Shown here piece by piece: positions 1 through 8,763 of a stretch of 64,000 bases of DNA. Location: the NCBI RefSeq assembly GCF_000422345.1, contig NZ_AULP01000007.1, positions 120,154 to 184,153 on the forward strand, given 5' to 3'. How positions within the stretch are numbered: position 1 is the first letter of the stretch; each line of letters opens with the position of its first letter. Origin of the DNA: Neomelitea salexigens DSM 19753 (GTDB taxonomy: Bacteria; Pseudomonadota; Gammaproteobacteria; Pseudomonadales; Spongiibacteraceae). Made by a program: the position numbers and the translations under genes. The notes beneath the pieces were generated by a model. The model worked only from the letters and a program-made list of their open reading frames with translations. It was not told where the DNA came from and did not search any database.

Positions 1-30
1 CACTTCTGTAAGCCCGGAGACCGGCCTGAA
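1..30 (+). promoter_or_regulatory. Cobalamin riboswitch, 3' end (truncated by window start)
   Basis: Bases 10-28 read AAGCCCGGAGACCGGCCTG, the strongly conserved 3' block of cobalamin (AdoCbl) riboswitches, whose consensus is roughly AAGYCaGGAGACCTGCC. The rest of the aptamer lies before the window. About 200 nt of leader follow before the cobN-like start at 229. Pyrimidine tracts at 73-81 (TCCCTTCTA) and 85-94 could pair with the ribosome-binding site AGGAAGGGA at 214-222, which suggests control of translation initiation. The match is seen; the mechanism is inferred. Confidence 0.8.
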
Positions 31-228
31 CACAGTGCGTAGTTGCGGTGGGCGACGTAGCAGGGTCAGTTTTCCCTTCTAAATTCCTCCCTATTCGACA
101 ACCGCGTTTGATCAATCACATGCGGGTGGGCATGCGAGCGCCATAGCTGGTTTTACCAGTTGTCGAGACGTCCACTTGCACGCGATATCACGGCCTTACT
201 TTGGCTGCCGTATAGGAAGGGACTTCGG

Positions 229-3200
229 GTGAATCAGCATTTTAATGAGTGGCACCGGACTAAGGCGCTACTGGTATTTCTCCTGGCGCTGACAGCGAGC
301 GTGTTGTGCTCGGCGGCGCAGGCGAGCCTGGTGATTGTCTCCGATCGCTCTTCCTCGGTGCTGGTGGCGGGTGCTCACCGCTATCTCGATAAGAAGCCGC
401 AGGCCGATATAGCGATTCGCACTGTTAGCCAAGTAGAACGTCTGAACGACGCGGATTTACAACAGCTGCTGCTGAGTCATCATTCCTTACTTCTCGCCGG
501 GGTGTTCGGCGAATCCGTCGAACGCCTGCTGGCAATGGCGTATCCGCGCGGTCAACGCCGCTTTGTATTGCACAGTGACAACCGGCTTATGGCGCTGCAG
601 CGCGATGCCAATGGCCAGCCGTTTTCCAGCGCGGTTAGTCAGCAGTTTGTGGGCAGCGAGGGCTTGGCGCTGGATGCTGAGTCACTGGCGGCCAGTCAGC
701 AAAAATTTCCTGAGTACAGCGCGTGGTTGCAGGCACGGGCGTATTGGATTCACCGTTCGGCGGTGAATGCCGAGTCGTTGATTGCGCTGCTGAATGACGG
801 TGATGCCGCACCACTGCGCGAGCAAGCGCCGCTGCGTTTGGCCTTACACGGTAAACAAGGGGAGCGTTGGCTGACGAGTGACGAGTTGGATCAATCACTG
901 TCTGCCGATAAACCCATTGTTTGGGTGCTCGACCACAATACCGGCGACCTCAACGGTGAATGGGCGTTGCATCGCGCCATTTGCGCAAACCCGCAGTGGC
1001 AGTGCGTCTCGTTATTGGCGGCATGGGGTGAGCCCAGCGTCGACGCTGTAGATACCATCGCAACGCTAATGGCTGGCAAGCGCGCGGCGACGCCCTCGGT
1101 CATTATTTCCCTGCAGGACTTTGTCGTCGGCGGCGGTGAAGGTCGCCAAGCGGTTCTCGATGCACTGCAAGCGCTTAATCTGCCTGTGTTGAAAGGCCTG
1201 CGGGTGCTGGACTGGGGCTATAGTGACTGGCAGCTTTCCGCTCAGGGTTTGCCGGCAGATTCGGTGCACTACCGTTTGGCCATGCCCGAACTACAGGGCA
1301 TTGGACAGGCGCAAATTCTCTCGCTGGCGTCAGACTCCGGCATCGACCCGGCCACCGGTGCCAAGCTGCGTCGCAGCGAAGTGGTCGACGCTGAGTTGGC
1401 CCGGCAGCTGCGGCGGGTAGAGCGTTGGTTGGCGCTGCAAAACAAGCGCAACGCTGACAAGCGGATCGCCATTGTCTATTACAACCATCCTCCCGGTCGC
1501 CACAATATCGGTGCAGATAATCTAAACGTACCCGACAGTTTGCTGGAAATGCTGCGGGCATTGCAGTCTGCGGGCTATCACACCGGAAAGCTCCCAGAGA
1601 ATACCGAGGCCTTGCTGAGCTTGCTGCAGGAACGGGGCGTGAATTTACCTGAAGACCGACAGGCATTGGCGGAAATGTCTGGCAAGGTCGCCAGCCTGAG
1701 TGCAGACGATTATCGGCAGTGGTTTGCCACGCTGCCCAAGGTCGTACAGCAAGAAATGGTGGCTGGCCCACTGGGTGAGTTACACCAGCGTATGGTGAGT
1801 CAGCTTGAGCGGCTCAGCGCACTTCAGGATTTTCGACTGCGCCAGAAGCGTTTAACGCTACTCACCGAGAGTATGCACAATACCGTCACGAATCTTCACC
1901 ACGCCCTCGATGGTGTGCGTCAAAAAAGCCGCAATCGGGCGCTGGATTTGTTGGAGCAGCTAGAGCGCGAATACCAAGCGCAAATTGATGCCGTGGCCAG
2001 TGGTGGCCAAGCCTCATGGCGGGCCGCCGAGCAGCGTGTGGCAGCGCTGGTCGTACTGGGTATTGAAGGAATTCGCGGCTGGGGCGAGGCCCCCGGCAAG
2101 GTGATGGTCTGGGGTGAGCGTTTGCTGGTGCCAGGCGTTCGCTTTGGCAATGTCTTCGTCGGCCCGCAGCCACCGCGGGGCTGGGAACTGAATGAAGAGC
2201 TGTTGCACGCCAATTTGAGTTTTCCGCCGCCGCATCAGTACCTGGCGTTTTATCGCTACTTGCAGGATGACTTTGGCGCCGATGCGCTGGTGCATGTGGG
2301 CCGCCATTCCACCTATGAGTTTTTGCCGCGCCGGGGTGTGGGTCTGGGGGAAGACGACTACCCGAGCATTATCGCGGGTGATCTGCCGGGGGTGTATCCC
2401 TACATCGTCGATGGCGTTGGCGAGGGGATTCAAGCCAAACGCCGTGGCTTGGCGGTGATGGTGGATCACTTAACACCGCCTCTGGCAGTCACGGAGCTTT
2501 ACGATGAGCTATTAGAAGTGCGGCAGTTAGTGGAGAGCGCCGAGGCCGCGAGTGACCCGTTCACCCGCAGCGGCGCACTGGCGCAGCTCAGGGCGAAAAT
2601 CGATGAATATGGCCTGCGCGACGAGCTGGAAGCGTCGATGGATGAAGAGCTAAAAGTGCGAGGTATCGGCTTTGAAGAGATTGATGAAGAACTCTTTCTC
2701 CACGAAGTCGGTCACTATCTGACCCATGTTCAGGAAGACTTTATGCCGCTGGGCCTGCATGTATTGGGTCGCGACTGGAGCACGGCCGGCGTTGATACCA
2801 TGTTGGCATCGATGGCCGACAGCGGCGCGACTGAGGCAGAAAAAGCGGCGTGGCGCAGAGACCTGACGCGTTCGCCGCAAGCCGAGATGACCGCGCTACT
2901 CAATGGCTTGAATGGGCGCTTCGTTGCGCCGGGTAAAGGCAACGATCCTATCCGAACCCCCGAGGCCCTGCCCACCGGGCGTAACTTCCACGCCCTGGAC
3001 GGCAGTCTTATTCCCAGCAAACTCGGCTATCAGGTTGGGCGCCAGTTGGCTGATCAGGTACTTCGCGGCGAGCAGACCGACGAGGTTCTGCTGCGTGAAA
3101 ACGCCCAGCGCGTTGCCGCTAAATACGGCGAGGCAGTTCCTGCCGATAAACAGGGCGTGATTCTTTGGGCCTCGGATGCGGTGCGGGACGAGGGGGCAAT

Positions 3201-4674
3201 GGTGGCCTTCGGCCTCAAACTGCTGGGTATGCGGCCGGTGTGGAACAGCCGCGGTATTGTAAAAGGGTTGGAGCGCATCGAACTTGGCGAGGATCAGCCC
3301 CGGCGCATGGATGTACTGTTTACCGCCTCCGGGCTGTTTCGCGATTTATACGGTCGACACATGACCCTACTTGATCGCGCCGTGTTAATGGCACTGGATG
3401 CCAGCCGCGACACCATCGCAGAGCGATACCCCAATTTACGACCCGCACTCAACGCCGCGCTCGCGCTGATCGAAGACACCGCAGCCGGTGGTCGCGAGCC
3501 GCTGGAGAAAAACCAAGTAGCGACTAACTGGGTGACAGAGGCGCGCGCGATGCTCGCCGCGCAGCCGGGGATGCATGCCAGTGACGTGGGGCGGCATGCC
3601 AGCCTGCGGGTCTTTGGTATTGCGCCGGGCGGTTACGGCGCAGGTATTAACCGACTGGTTGAGCGTTCCGGTGCCTGGCAAGACCGGAAAGAGCTGGGTG
3701 AGGTCTACCTCAAGCGCATGGGGCATGCGTTTGGCGTGGGTTTACAGGGCGACGCGGCGCAGCAGGTGTTTCGCGACCAGCTGGCTGGCGTATCCAAAAC
3801 CTTTCTCGGGCGCGCCAGTAACCTTTATGGCTTGATCGATAATAACGACGCCTTCGATTACCTCGGCGGTTTTAACTTGGCCGTGGAAACCGTCACTGGT
3901 CGCCAGCCGGAAAGCGCCGTAATCAATCATGCCCGCAGCGATGTGCTGCGTATGGATAGCCTACAAAAAACCCTCGCCACCGAGTTGCGCGGTCGCTTCT
4001 TCAACCCACAGTGGATTAAACCGCTAATGGACGAGGGCTACGCCGGTGCGCGCACCATGGGCAGTGAATTCGTCGAGTACCTTTGGGGCTGGGAAGTCAC
4101 CAGCCCGGAGTTAATCAGCGACGCGGTGTGGAACGAACTAAAAGACGTTTACATCGACGACGGCCGCGACCTCGGGTTGGATACCTTCCTGAGTGAAGGC
4201 GACAAGCGCTATGTGCAAACCAATATTCTAGCGGTGATGCTGGTGGCCATCGACAAAGGCTTCTGGCAGGCCGGTGAGCAAACGACCGCCCAGCTCGCCC
4301 AGCAGTTTGCCAGCAATATTATTGAGCACGGCAACCCCGGCAGCGGTCACACCCATGCCAATCACCCTATGTATGAGCTAGTAAAAGCCCAGCTCAGCGC
4401 CGAACGCGCCGCTGAGCTTGAGGCCGTGTTGGCGCGCAGCCGCACGGTCGCCGAGCAACTGGCTGCCCAGCCCAGCACCATTCGTGAAGTGCACGTGGCG
4501 CCGAGTGAGCTAGCGCCCGAGCAGCGTGCCGAGGAGGCGTCGGCAGCGAAGGGTGGCGGTGAGCAGGCTGAGTCGGCGCGCAGTGGCATGTCGCCAACAT
4601 GGTACTGGCTGCTGGCAATTGTCGTCGTGATATTTGGTGTGGGTATGCGGCGCGGTTTGCGCGCTAATGCGTAA
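229..4674 (+). CDS. Exported, membrane-anchored CobN-like chelatase large subunit
   Basis: About 1481 residues of the CobN/BchH family, whose large subunits bind a tetrapyrrole and insert a metal (cobalt in CobN, with CobS/CobT ATPases). Family blocks are clear: VFVGPQPPRGWE, HxGxHSxxEFLP (H689 to E697), GDLPGVYPYIVDGVGEG, PTGRNFHALDG and RVFGIAPGGYGAG. The GTG at 229 is preferred because AGGAAGGGA lies 6 nt upstream; an in-frame TTG at 160 has no such site. That start gives a signal peptide with a likely cut after A32 (AQA). The C-terminus has a low-complexity linker, one membrane segment and an RR-containing tail, so the bulk should be periplasmic. Classical CobN is cytoplasmic, so this is not ordinary CobN. 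Two genes follow at 22 and 4 nt. No CobS/CobT is in the window. The substrate is unknown; the B12 riboswitch argues for a corrinoid or cobalt. Confidence 0.85.
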   Translation: MNQHFNEWHRTKALLVFLLALTASVLCSAAQASLVIVSDRSSSVLVAGAHRYLDKKPQADIAIRTVSQVERLNDADLQQLLLSHHSLLLAGVFGESVERLLAMAYPRGQRRFVLHSDNRLMALQRDANGQPFSSAVSQQFVGSEGLALDAESLAASQQKFPEYSAWLQARAYWIHRSAVNAESLIALLNDGDAAPLREQAPLRLALHGKQGERWLTSDELDQSLSADKPIVWVLDHNTGDLNGEWALHRAICANPQWQCVSLLAAWGEPSVDAVDTIATLMAGKRAATPSVIISLQDFVVGGGEGRQAVLDALQALNLPVLKGLRVLDWGYSDWQLSAQGLPADSVHYRLAMPELQGIGQAQILSLASDSGIDPATGAKLRRSEVVDAELARQLRRVERWLALQNKRNADKRIAIVYYNHPPGRHNIGADNLNVPDSLLEMLRALQSAGYHTGKLPENTEALLSLLQERGVNLPEDRQALAEMSGKVASLSADDYRQWFATLPKVVQQEMVAGPLGELHQRMVSQLERLSALQDFRLRQKRLTLLTESMHNTVTNLHHALDGVRQKSRNRALDLLEQLEREYQAQIDAVASGGQASWRAAEQRVAALVVLGIEGIRGWGEAPGKVMVWGERLLVPGVRFGNVFVGPQPPRGWELNEELLHANLSFPPPHQYLAFYRYLQDDFGADALVHVGRHSTYEFLPRRGVGLGEDDYPSIIAGDLPGVYPYIVDGVGEGIQAKRRGLAVMVDHLTPPLAVTELYDELLEVRQLVESAEAASDPFTRSGALAQLRAKIDEYGLRDELEASMDEELKVRGIGFEEIDEELFLHEVGHYLTHVQEDFMPLGLHVLGRDWSTAGVDTMLASMADSGATEAEKAAWRRDLTRSPQAEMTALLNGLNGRFVAPGKGNDPIRTPEALPTGRNFHALDGSLIPSKLGYQVGRQLADQVLRGEQTDEVLLRENAQRVAAKYGEAVPADKQGVILWASDAVRDEGAMVAFGLKLLGMRPVWNSRGIVKGLERIELGEDQPRRMDVLFTASGLFRDLYGRHMTLLDRAVLMALDASRDTIAERYPNLRPALNAALALIEDTAAGGREPLEKNQVATNWVTEARAMLAAQPGMHASDVGRHASLRVFGIAPGGYGAGINRLVERSGAWQDRKELGEVYLKRMGHAFGVGLQGDAAQQVFRDQLAGVSKTFLGRASNLYGLIDNNDAFDYLGGFNLAVETVTGRQPESAVINHARSDVLRMDSLQKTLATELRGRFFNPQWIKPLMDEGYAGARTMGSEFVEYLWGWEVTSPELISDAVWNELKDVYIDDGRDLGLDTFLSEGDKRYVQTNILAVMLVAIDKGFWQAGEQTTAQLAQQFASNIIEHGNPGSGHTHANHPMYELVKAQLSAERAAELEAVLARSRTVAEQLAAQPSTIREVHVAPSELAPEQRAEEASAAKGGGEQAESARSGMSPTWYWLLAIVVVIFGVGMRRGLRANA

Positions 4675-4696
4675 CCGTTAGAAAGGGAAGATCGCT

Positions 4697-5140
4697 GTGT
4701 TTTCGAGTTTATCGCTGGATGTTTTACATACGTTATCTGGCCTGCTGTTAGAGCCTGTGGTGTGGGCTCTGTTGGCTATGCTGGCAGTGGCCGTGTTTGA
4801 GTGTGGCCTGGCGCTGGGTGAGCGCTTTGGCGGCATTGCCCGCATGAGCCGCGCCGCGCTACTGGCAACGGGGCGGCGGCGCATCGAGCGAGCAGATTTT
4901 GTTACGCGACTCTCACCCATGCTCGGCCTCATGGGCACGCTGATTCCATTGGGGCCAGGGCTGGCCGCGTTGGGTGAGGGCGACTTGCAGGTGCTCACCA
5001 CGGCGATGATCACGGCCTTTGATACCACGGTCATTGGCTTGTTGGCAGGCATGATCGGCTTTGTACTTGGCCGCTTGCGCCGCCGATGGTACGACCGAGC
5101 GCTGCTGGCACTAACGCCGTCGACAGACGCAGGGGAATAG
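4697..5140 (+). CDS. MotA/TolQ/ExbB-type proton channel subunit
   Basis: A 147-residue inner-membrane protein. It has an N-terminal membrane segment (about 15-40), a basic cytoplasmic stretch, then the family core SPMLGLMGTLIPLGPGL with a second segment and AFDTTVIGLLAGMIGFVLG as the third. These match the ExbB/TolQ/MotA channel family, which couples proton flow to mechanical or energy-transducing work. It is short for ExbB. The start is GTG at 4697 with AGGGAAG upstream. It lies between the cobN-like gene and a DUF2149 gene with tight spacing, so they are one operon under the B12 riboswitch. The inferred role is to energise the exported chelatase or a B12 uptake receptor. Confidence 0.85.
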   Translation: MFSSLSLDVLHTLSGLLLEPVVWALLAMLAVAVFECGLALGERFGGIARMSRAALLATGRRRIERADFVTRLSPMLGLMGTLIPLGPGLAALGEGDLQVLTTAMITAFDTTVIGLLAGMIGFVLGRLRRRWYDRALLALTPSTDAGE

Positions 5141-5144
5141 TGCA

Positions 5145-5450
5145 ATGGATGATTGGCGGCGCAGTCACTTCTTCGAGCACGACGACGACCCACTGGGGCC
5201 CATGGCGAACCTGGTGGACATAATTCTGGTATTTGCCTGCGGCTTGATCGCCGCGCTTGTCGCCTATAGCCCCGAGCTTCAGCAGCACTTTGACAGCACA
5301 CGTCAGCAACGGGATTTATCACTGGGTGAAGAACTGCCGCAGGCGCCGGACAGTGTGCAATCACCGCTGCAAGACGGCAGCGGCTACGAATCGTTGGGCA
5401 CCGTATACCGCGACCCTGAAACCGGAAAACTGATTCTGATCGGCGAGTGA
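5145..5450 (+). CDS. DUF2149 family membrane protein (ExbD-like partner?)
   Basis: A 101-residue protein matching DUF2149 as I know it: an acidic N-terminus ending in DPLGPMANLVDIILVF, one membrane segment (about 22-42), a variable linker, and a C-terminal motif LGTVYRDPETGKLILIGE. The single N-terminal segment with a small extra-cytoplasmic domain is the ExbD/TolR layout. I therefore infer that it pairs with the upstream ExbB-like channel; no sequence identity to ExbD is claimed. It starts 4 nt after the channel gene stops. No function has been shown for the family to my knowledge. Confidence 0.75.
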   Translation: MDDWRRSHFFEHDDDPLGPMANLVDIILVFACGLIAALVAYSPELQQHFDSTRQQRDLSLGEELPQAPDSVQSPLQDGSGYESLGTVYRDPETGKLILIGE

Positions 5451-5466
5451 AGCGGCCTGCGAACGC

Positions 5467-5766
5467 TTATTTGTTGCCCCAGATCTTGGCAACCGCGTTG
5501 TCTGAGCCCAAGGCGCCGACAAGCAGCGAAACAAAGCCAATGCAGAAGAACACCACTACCGGAACCAGCGCGCCAAGTTGGTCACTGTTGAGTGCCACTG
5601 CAGCGGACCCCAGCGATAGCAATACAAACAGTGACCCGACAATATTCAAAATCACCCGGTGAGAGGGCTTATAGTTGGCGGGCGCCTCAGCCGTTTCAAA
5701 AATCCTAAGAATTGGCCAGAAAATTTTCTTTAATAGTGATTTCACGCTTGCCCGCTTCGAACCCAA
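5467..5766 (-). CDS. Small two-segment membrane protein, unknown
   Basis: About 99 residues. A basic amphipathic N-terminus (KSLLKKIFWPILRIFE) is followed by two hydrophobic segments (about 38-58 and 68-88) and a short charged tail. I do not recognise a family. The start is uncertain: TTG at 5766 has GGGG upstream, and an internal GTG at 5743 is an alternative. It converges on the DUF2149 gene 16 nt away and is probably transcribed alone. Confidence 0.55.
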   Translation of the reverse strand: MGSKRASVKSLLKKIFWPILRIFETAEAPANYKPSHRVILNIVGSLFVLLSLGSAAVALNSDQLGALVPVVVFFCIGFVSLLVGALGSDNAVAKIWGNK

Positions 5767-5904
5767 GAATGCCCCATGCTAGCAAATAAAGGTGGACTAA
5801 ACGTGCACGTAGGCGTGAATTTATGTCGACGTTAGCGTTACCACCCTGCAAAGACACAGTAGAACGTTTGGCTATACTGCGGCGAGAGGCGATAGCTTTG
5901 CATC

Positions 5905-7269
5905 CTACTCATCATACCCTTTGATAATGTCTTCGTAGTTTCTTATCCGCTGTACATAGCGCACAGGCTCCAGACCACGTGCATAGCCATATTTCAGATC
6001 TTTGTAATAGCGCTTATCTGATAGCAACGGCAGTACTTCTTTCATATCTGACCATCGCGCGGGGTCCTTGCCCAATTTGCGAGCCAGGGTTTGCGCATCA
6101 TGCATATGAGCACGACCGATATTGTAAGCAGCCAATGCCATGTAAGTGCGATCTGGCTCCGGGATAGCGTCGTCAAAGCGCTCTCGCATCTTATGCAGGT
6201 ATAGCGCGCCAGCGGGAATAGCCTCTTTGGGGTTCAGGCGATCTTTAACACCCAGTGACTTCGCGGTGTTTTGCGTCAACATCATAATGCCACGCACGCC
6301 GGTGGGGCTTTTGGCATGAGCGTCCCAGTGAGACTCTTGATAGGCCTGCGCGGCGATAAGGGTGTCATCGAGGTTGTGTTGTTTCGCCGCACTCGCAAAA
6401 ATCGATTCGTACTTGGGCAGACGGTCTTCGATGCGCCGCACTAACGTGCGTATATCGACGAAATCGAACTGTTCAATGTAGCTGTAATAACGGTCGTGGA
6501 CTAATTGGGCAGTGGCCTTGCCCACGCTGCTGTCTAACCAGGTATTCACTGCAGACTTTAGTGCCGTGCTACCGCTGGGCATCATCCAGGCCTGCGACTT
6601 CTGCTCGCTTACATCCAGCATCACCACTAATTCCGGCATAAAACGGCGGTTTACATCGACAATGTTGGAATCGGCGATGGTGCAGTCAATTTTGCCGTCC
6701 CACACTTTCTGTAATAAGGCTTCGGTGCCTGTCTGGGTATTACTTTTCCAGCTCAATTGAGGGTTGTTAATCTTTAGGGTTTGCAAGGTTTCTTCGTAGC
6801 TGCTGCCAGCAACCACTTCTAGCGAGACCTTATGAAGCTCGTCTAGCGACTTCGCCACGTTCCCGCCACGGCGGCATACCAGTTGCTCGGTAACACTCTC
6901 TATTTGCTTGGAGAAAATGAACCGGGCTTCCCGTTGGTCGGTGACCGTGAGTCCCGACGCCGCCATATCGGCTTTTCCCGCTTTCAGGGCATTCAGGGTG
7001 TCGGTAATGGTTTCCTCAAGCACAACCACCAGTTTTACCCCGAGGTGTTCCGCAAACGCCTCCGACATCTGATATTCCGGCCCAGCGGCGTGGCTATTTT
7101 TGTCCAAGTAGTAAATCGTAGGCGCATTGCGCATCAGTACCCGCAGCTCCCCCGAGGTTTTAATGTCACTGAGTGTTCGGGGCTCGCTAGTGGTGGTCGA
7201 CGTGCCGTCGTGACTGCATGCGATTAAGCCGAGGCACGCAAGGGCTGCGAAAATCAAACGTGTGCTCAT
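5905..7269 (-). CDS. mltF: Membrane-bound lytic murein transglycosylase F
   Basis: A 454-residue outer-membrane lipoprotein that cleaves peptidoglycan glycan strands non-hydrolytically. Residues 1-18 form a lipoprotein signal with lipobox LIAC (C18). Residues about 35-265 are a periplasmic solute-binding (SBP_bac_3) module. Residues about 285-445 are the SLT domain, with the catalytic glutamate in AYQESHW (E312), then GVRGIMMLTQNTA and ALAAYNIG. Length and domain order match MltF. Divergently transcribed from the esterase gene, with about 200 nt between. Confidence 0.93.
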   Translation of the reverse strand: MSTRLIFAALACLGLIACSHDGTSTTTSEPRTLSDIKTSGELRVLMRNAPTIYYLDKNSHAAGPEYQMSEAFAEHLGVKLVVVLEETITDTLNALKAGKADMAASGLTVTDQREARFIFSKQIESVTEQLVCRRGGNVAKSLDELHKVSLEVVAGSSYEETLQTLKINNPQLSWKSNTQTGTEALLQKVWDGKIDCTIADSNIVDVNRRFMPELVVMLDVSEQKSQAWMMPSGSTALKSAVNTWLDSSVGKATAQLVHDRYYSYIEQFDFVDIRTLVRRIEDRLPKYESIFASAAKQHNLDDTLIAAQAYQESHWDAHAKSPTGVRGIMMLTQNTAKSLGVKDRLNPKEAIPAGALYLHKMRERFDDAIPEPDRTYMALAAYNIGRAHMHDAQTLARKLGKDPARWSDMKEVLPLLSDKRYYKDLKYGYARGLEPVRYVQRIRNYEDIIKGYDE

Positions 7270-7471
7270 TAATAGGCCTTATGGAGTTATTTTCTAGCGC
7301 TACGAAAGATGACGCTGTTCCGATTCAGTGGGTTTTCTGGTGTGCATAGTGCCGCCTGCGGGTTCTCTCCTGCTCGTTCTCTATGTAGGGCCGTAAGCTA
7401 TTGTAGAACAGGCTGGACTAGTCTGGACGTGATATTCTCCCCGCAACGGACAAACCCTTAGGAGCCGCATT

Positions 7472-8131
7472 TTGCTCAAATGTGAAGTAATAGAACCGCA
7501 AACGACGGCAGATGCTGCTGTCATTTGGTTGCATGGTCTGGGTGCCAGCGGTCACGACTTTGTGCCGGTGGTGCCTCACCTTGGCTTACCGGAAAATCAC
7601 GGCGTGCGCTTTATCTTCCCCCATGCGCCGGAGATTCCCGTCACAATCAATGGCGGCATGGTCATGCCCGCCTGGTACGACATACTCGCCATGTCGCTGG
7701 AGCGCGAGATCGATACCGAGCAGATAGAAGCCTCCTCTGCGGCGGTACGCGAGCTAATTCAGCGTGAACTGGATGCCGGTATTCCCAGCGAGCGCATCGT
7801 ATTGGCAGGCTTTAGCCAGGGCGGGGCAGTGGTGTACCACACCGCGCTTTCCTACCCCAAACCGCTGGCAGGTTTGCTGACGATGTCTACCTACTTTGCC
7901 ACCGCCAAAGAAGTCACCCTCTCGGAGGCCAACAAGGCCCTGCCTATCCACATTTTCCACGGCAGCCAAGACTCAATGGTGCCCGAAGTGATGGGCCATA
8001 CCGCCGATCAAATCCTGCAAAGCATGGGTTTTAAACCCACCTACCGCAGCTACCCCATGCAGCATGAAGTCTGTTTGGAGGAAATAGTCGATATCGGCAA
8101 CAGTCTTAAAGCGTGCTTGGGGTTGGACTGA
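7472..8131 (+). CDS. Carboxylesterase / acyl-protein-thioesterase-like alpha/beta hydrolase
   Basis: 219 residues of the phospholipase/carboxylesterase family, as in Pseudomonas EstB-type esterases. Visible features are the oxyanion motif LHGLGASG, the nucleophile elbow GFSQGG with Ser115, an acid residue Asp167 in HGSQDSMV and His198 in PMQHEV. No signal peptide is seen, so it is cytoplasmic. The start is TTG at 7472, chosen for AGGAG at 7460-7464. It probably hydrolyses short acyl esters or thioesters; the natural substrate cannot be told. Confidence 0.85.
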   Translation: MLKCEVIEPQTTADAAVIWLHGLGASGHDFVPVVPHLGLPENHGVRFIFPHAPEIPVTINGGMVMPAWYDILAMSLEREIDTEQIEASSAAVRELIQRELDAGIPSERIVLAGFSQGGAVVYHTALSYPKPLAGLLTMSTYFATAKEVTLSEANKALPIHIFHGSQDSMVPEVMGHTADQILQSMGFKPTYRSYPMQHEVCLEEIVDIGNSLKACLGLD

Positions 8132-8270
8132 GAGGTTAGCCAGAGGGGATAGCCAGAAGGCGGCAATTAATCACGCCTGCTCCGTTGGTACCAAGTCTGG
8201 TGATTCAATCCGGCATTGGTACAATGCGTTTGGCCAACTGTGGCACAAACGCAACCCCCGAGAGAGAAGC

Positions 8271-8627
8271 ATGTCATACGAGCTCACCGGCAAAATTAAG
8301 CTGATTCAGGAAACACAAACCTTCAATAGCGGTTTTAGCAAGCGGGAAATGGTGGTCACCGTCGAAGACGGCAACTACCCGCAGGATATCAGCCTGGAAT
8401 TCCTGAAAGAAAAGATCAGCCTGCTGGACAGTCTCTGCGTTGGACAGAACGTCACCGTGAGCTTCGACATTCGCGGGCGCGAGTACAACGGGCGCTACTT
8501 CAATAATCTGGTGGGCTGGAAAATCCAGTCAGACGCCAGTGCCGCTGACAGTGAACCCTACCCCCCGGCAGACAACACGCCATATGATCAATCCTTTAGC
8601 AACACGGATGACGACATTCCGTTTTAA
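8271..8627 (+). CDS. DUF3127 OB-fold-like protein with SSB-type acidic tail
   Basis: 118 residues. The first 85 or so match DUF3127 (MSYELTGKIKLIQETQTF ... FSKREMVVTVE ... YFNNLVGWKI), a family predicted to adopt an OB fold like single-stranded-DNA-binding proteins. A Pro/Ser/Asp-rich linker then ends in DDDIPF, identical to the last six residues of bacterial SSB, the peptide that recruits repair and replication proteins. Single-stranded nucleic-acid binding and SSB-partner interaction are inferred. It stands alone; GAGAGAAGC precedes the ATG. Confidence 0.8.
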   Translation: MSYELTGKIKLIQETQTFNSGFSKREMVVTVEDGNYPQDISLEFLKEKISLLDSLCVGQNVTVSFDIRGREYNGRYFNNLVGWKIQSDASAADSEPYPPADNTPYDQSFSNTDDDIPF

Positions 8628-8691
8628 TTCAGTGAGTCGCCGGCCGTGCAGACGTTACCCGGGGACTATCGGGGCGCGGTAGTTATAGGTG

Positions 8692-8703
8692 GGTGGGCGT
8701 TAG
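8692..8703 (+). repeat. 12-bp integron-type core half-site, inverted relative to the site at 9430-9441
   Basis: GGTGGGCGTTAG here is the exact reverse complement of CTAACGCCCACC at 9430-9441, the outer R' box of the attC upstream of higBA. The two copies flank the toxin-antitoxin cassette in inverted orientation. No matching 5' arm is visible nearby, so this is a half-site or scar, marking the left edge of the cassette run or an old inversion. Confidence 0.5.
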
Positions 8704-8763
8704 AATCAGAATTAATGGCTTTGATCCTGTTGGTTCTCGTCACGGTGCCTGCTCCTGTTAGCG

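Noticed and set aside
160-228. TTG start of the cobN-like gene at 160
   Set aside because: No ribosome-binding site, and it would bury the signal peptide; the GTG at 229 has AGGAAGGGA 6 nt upstream.
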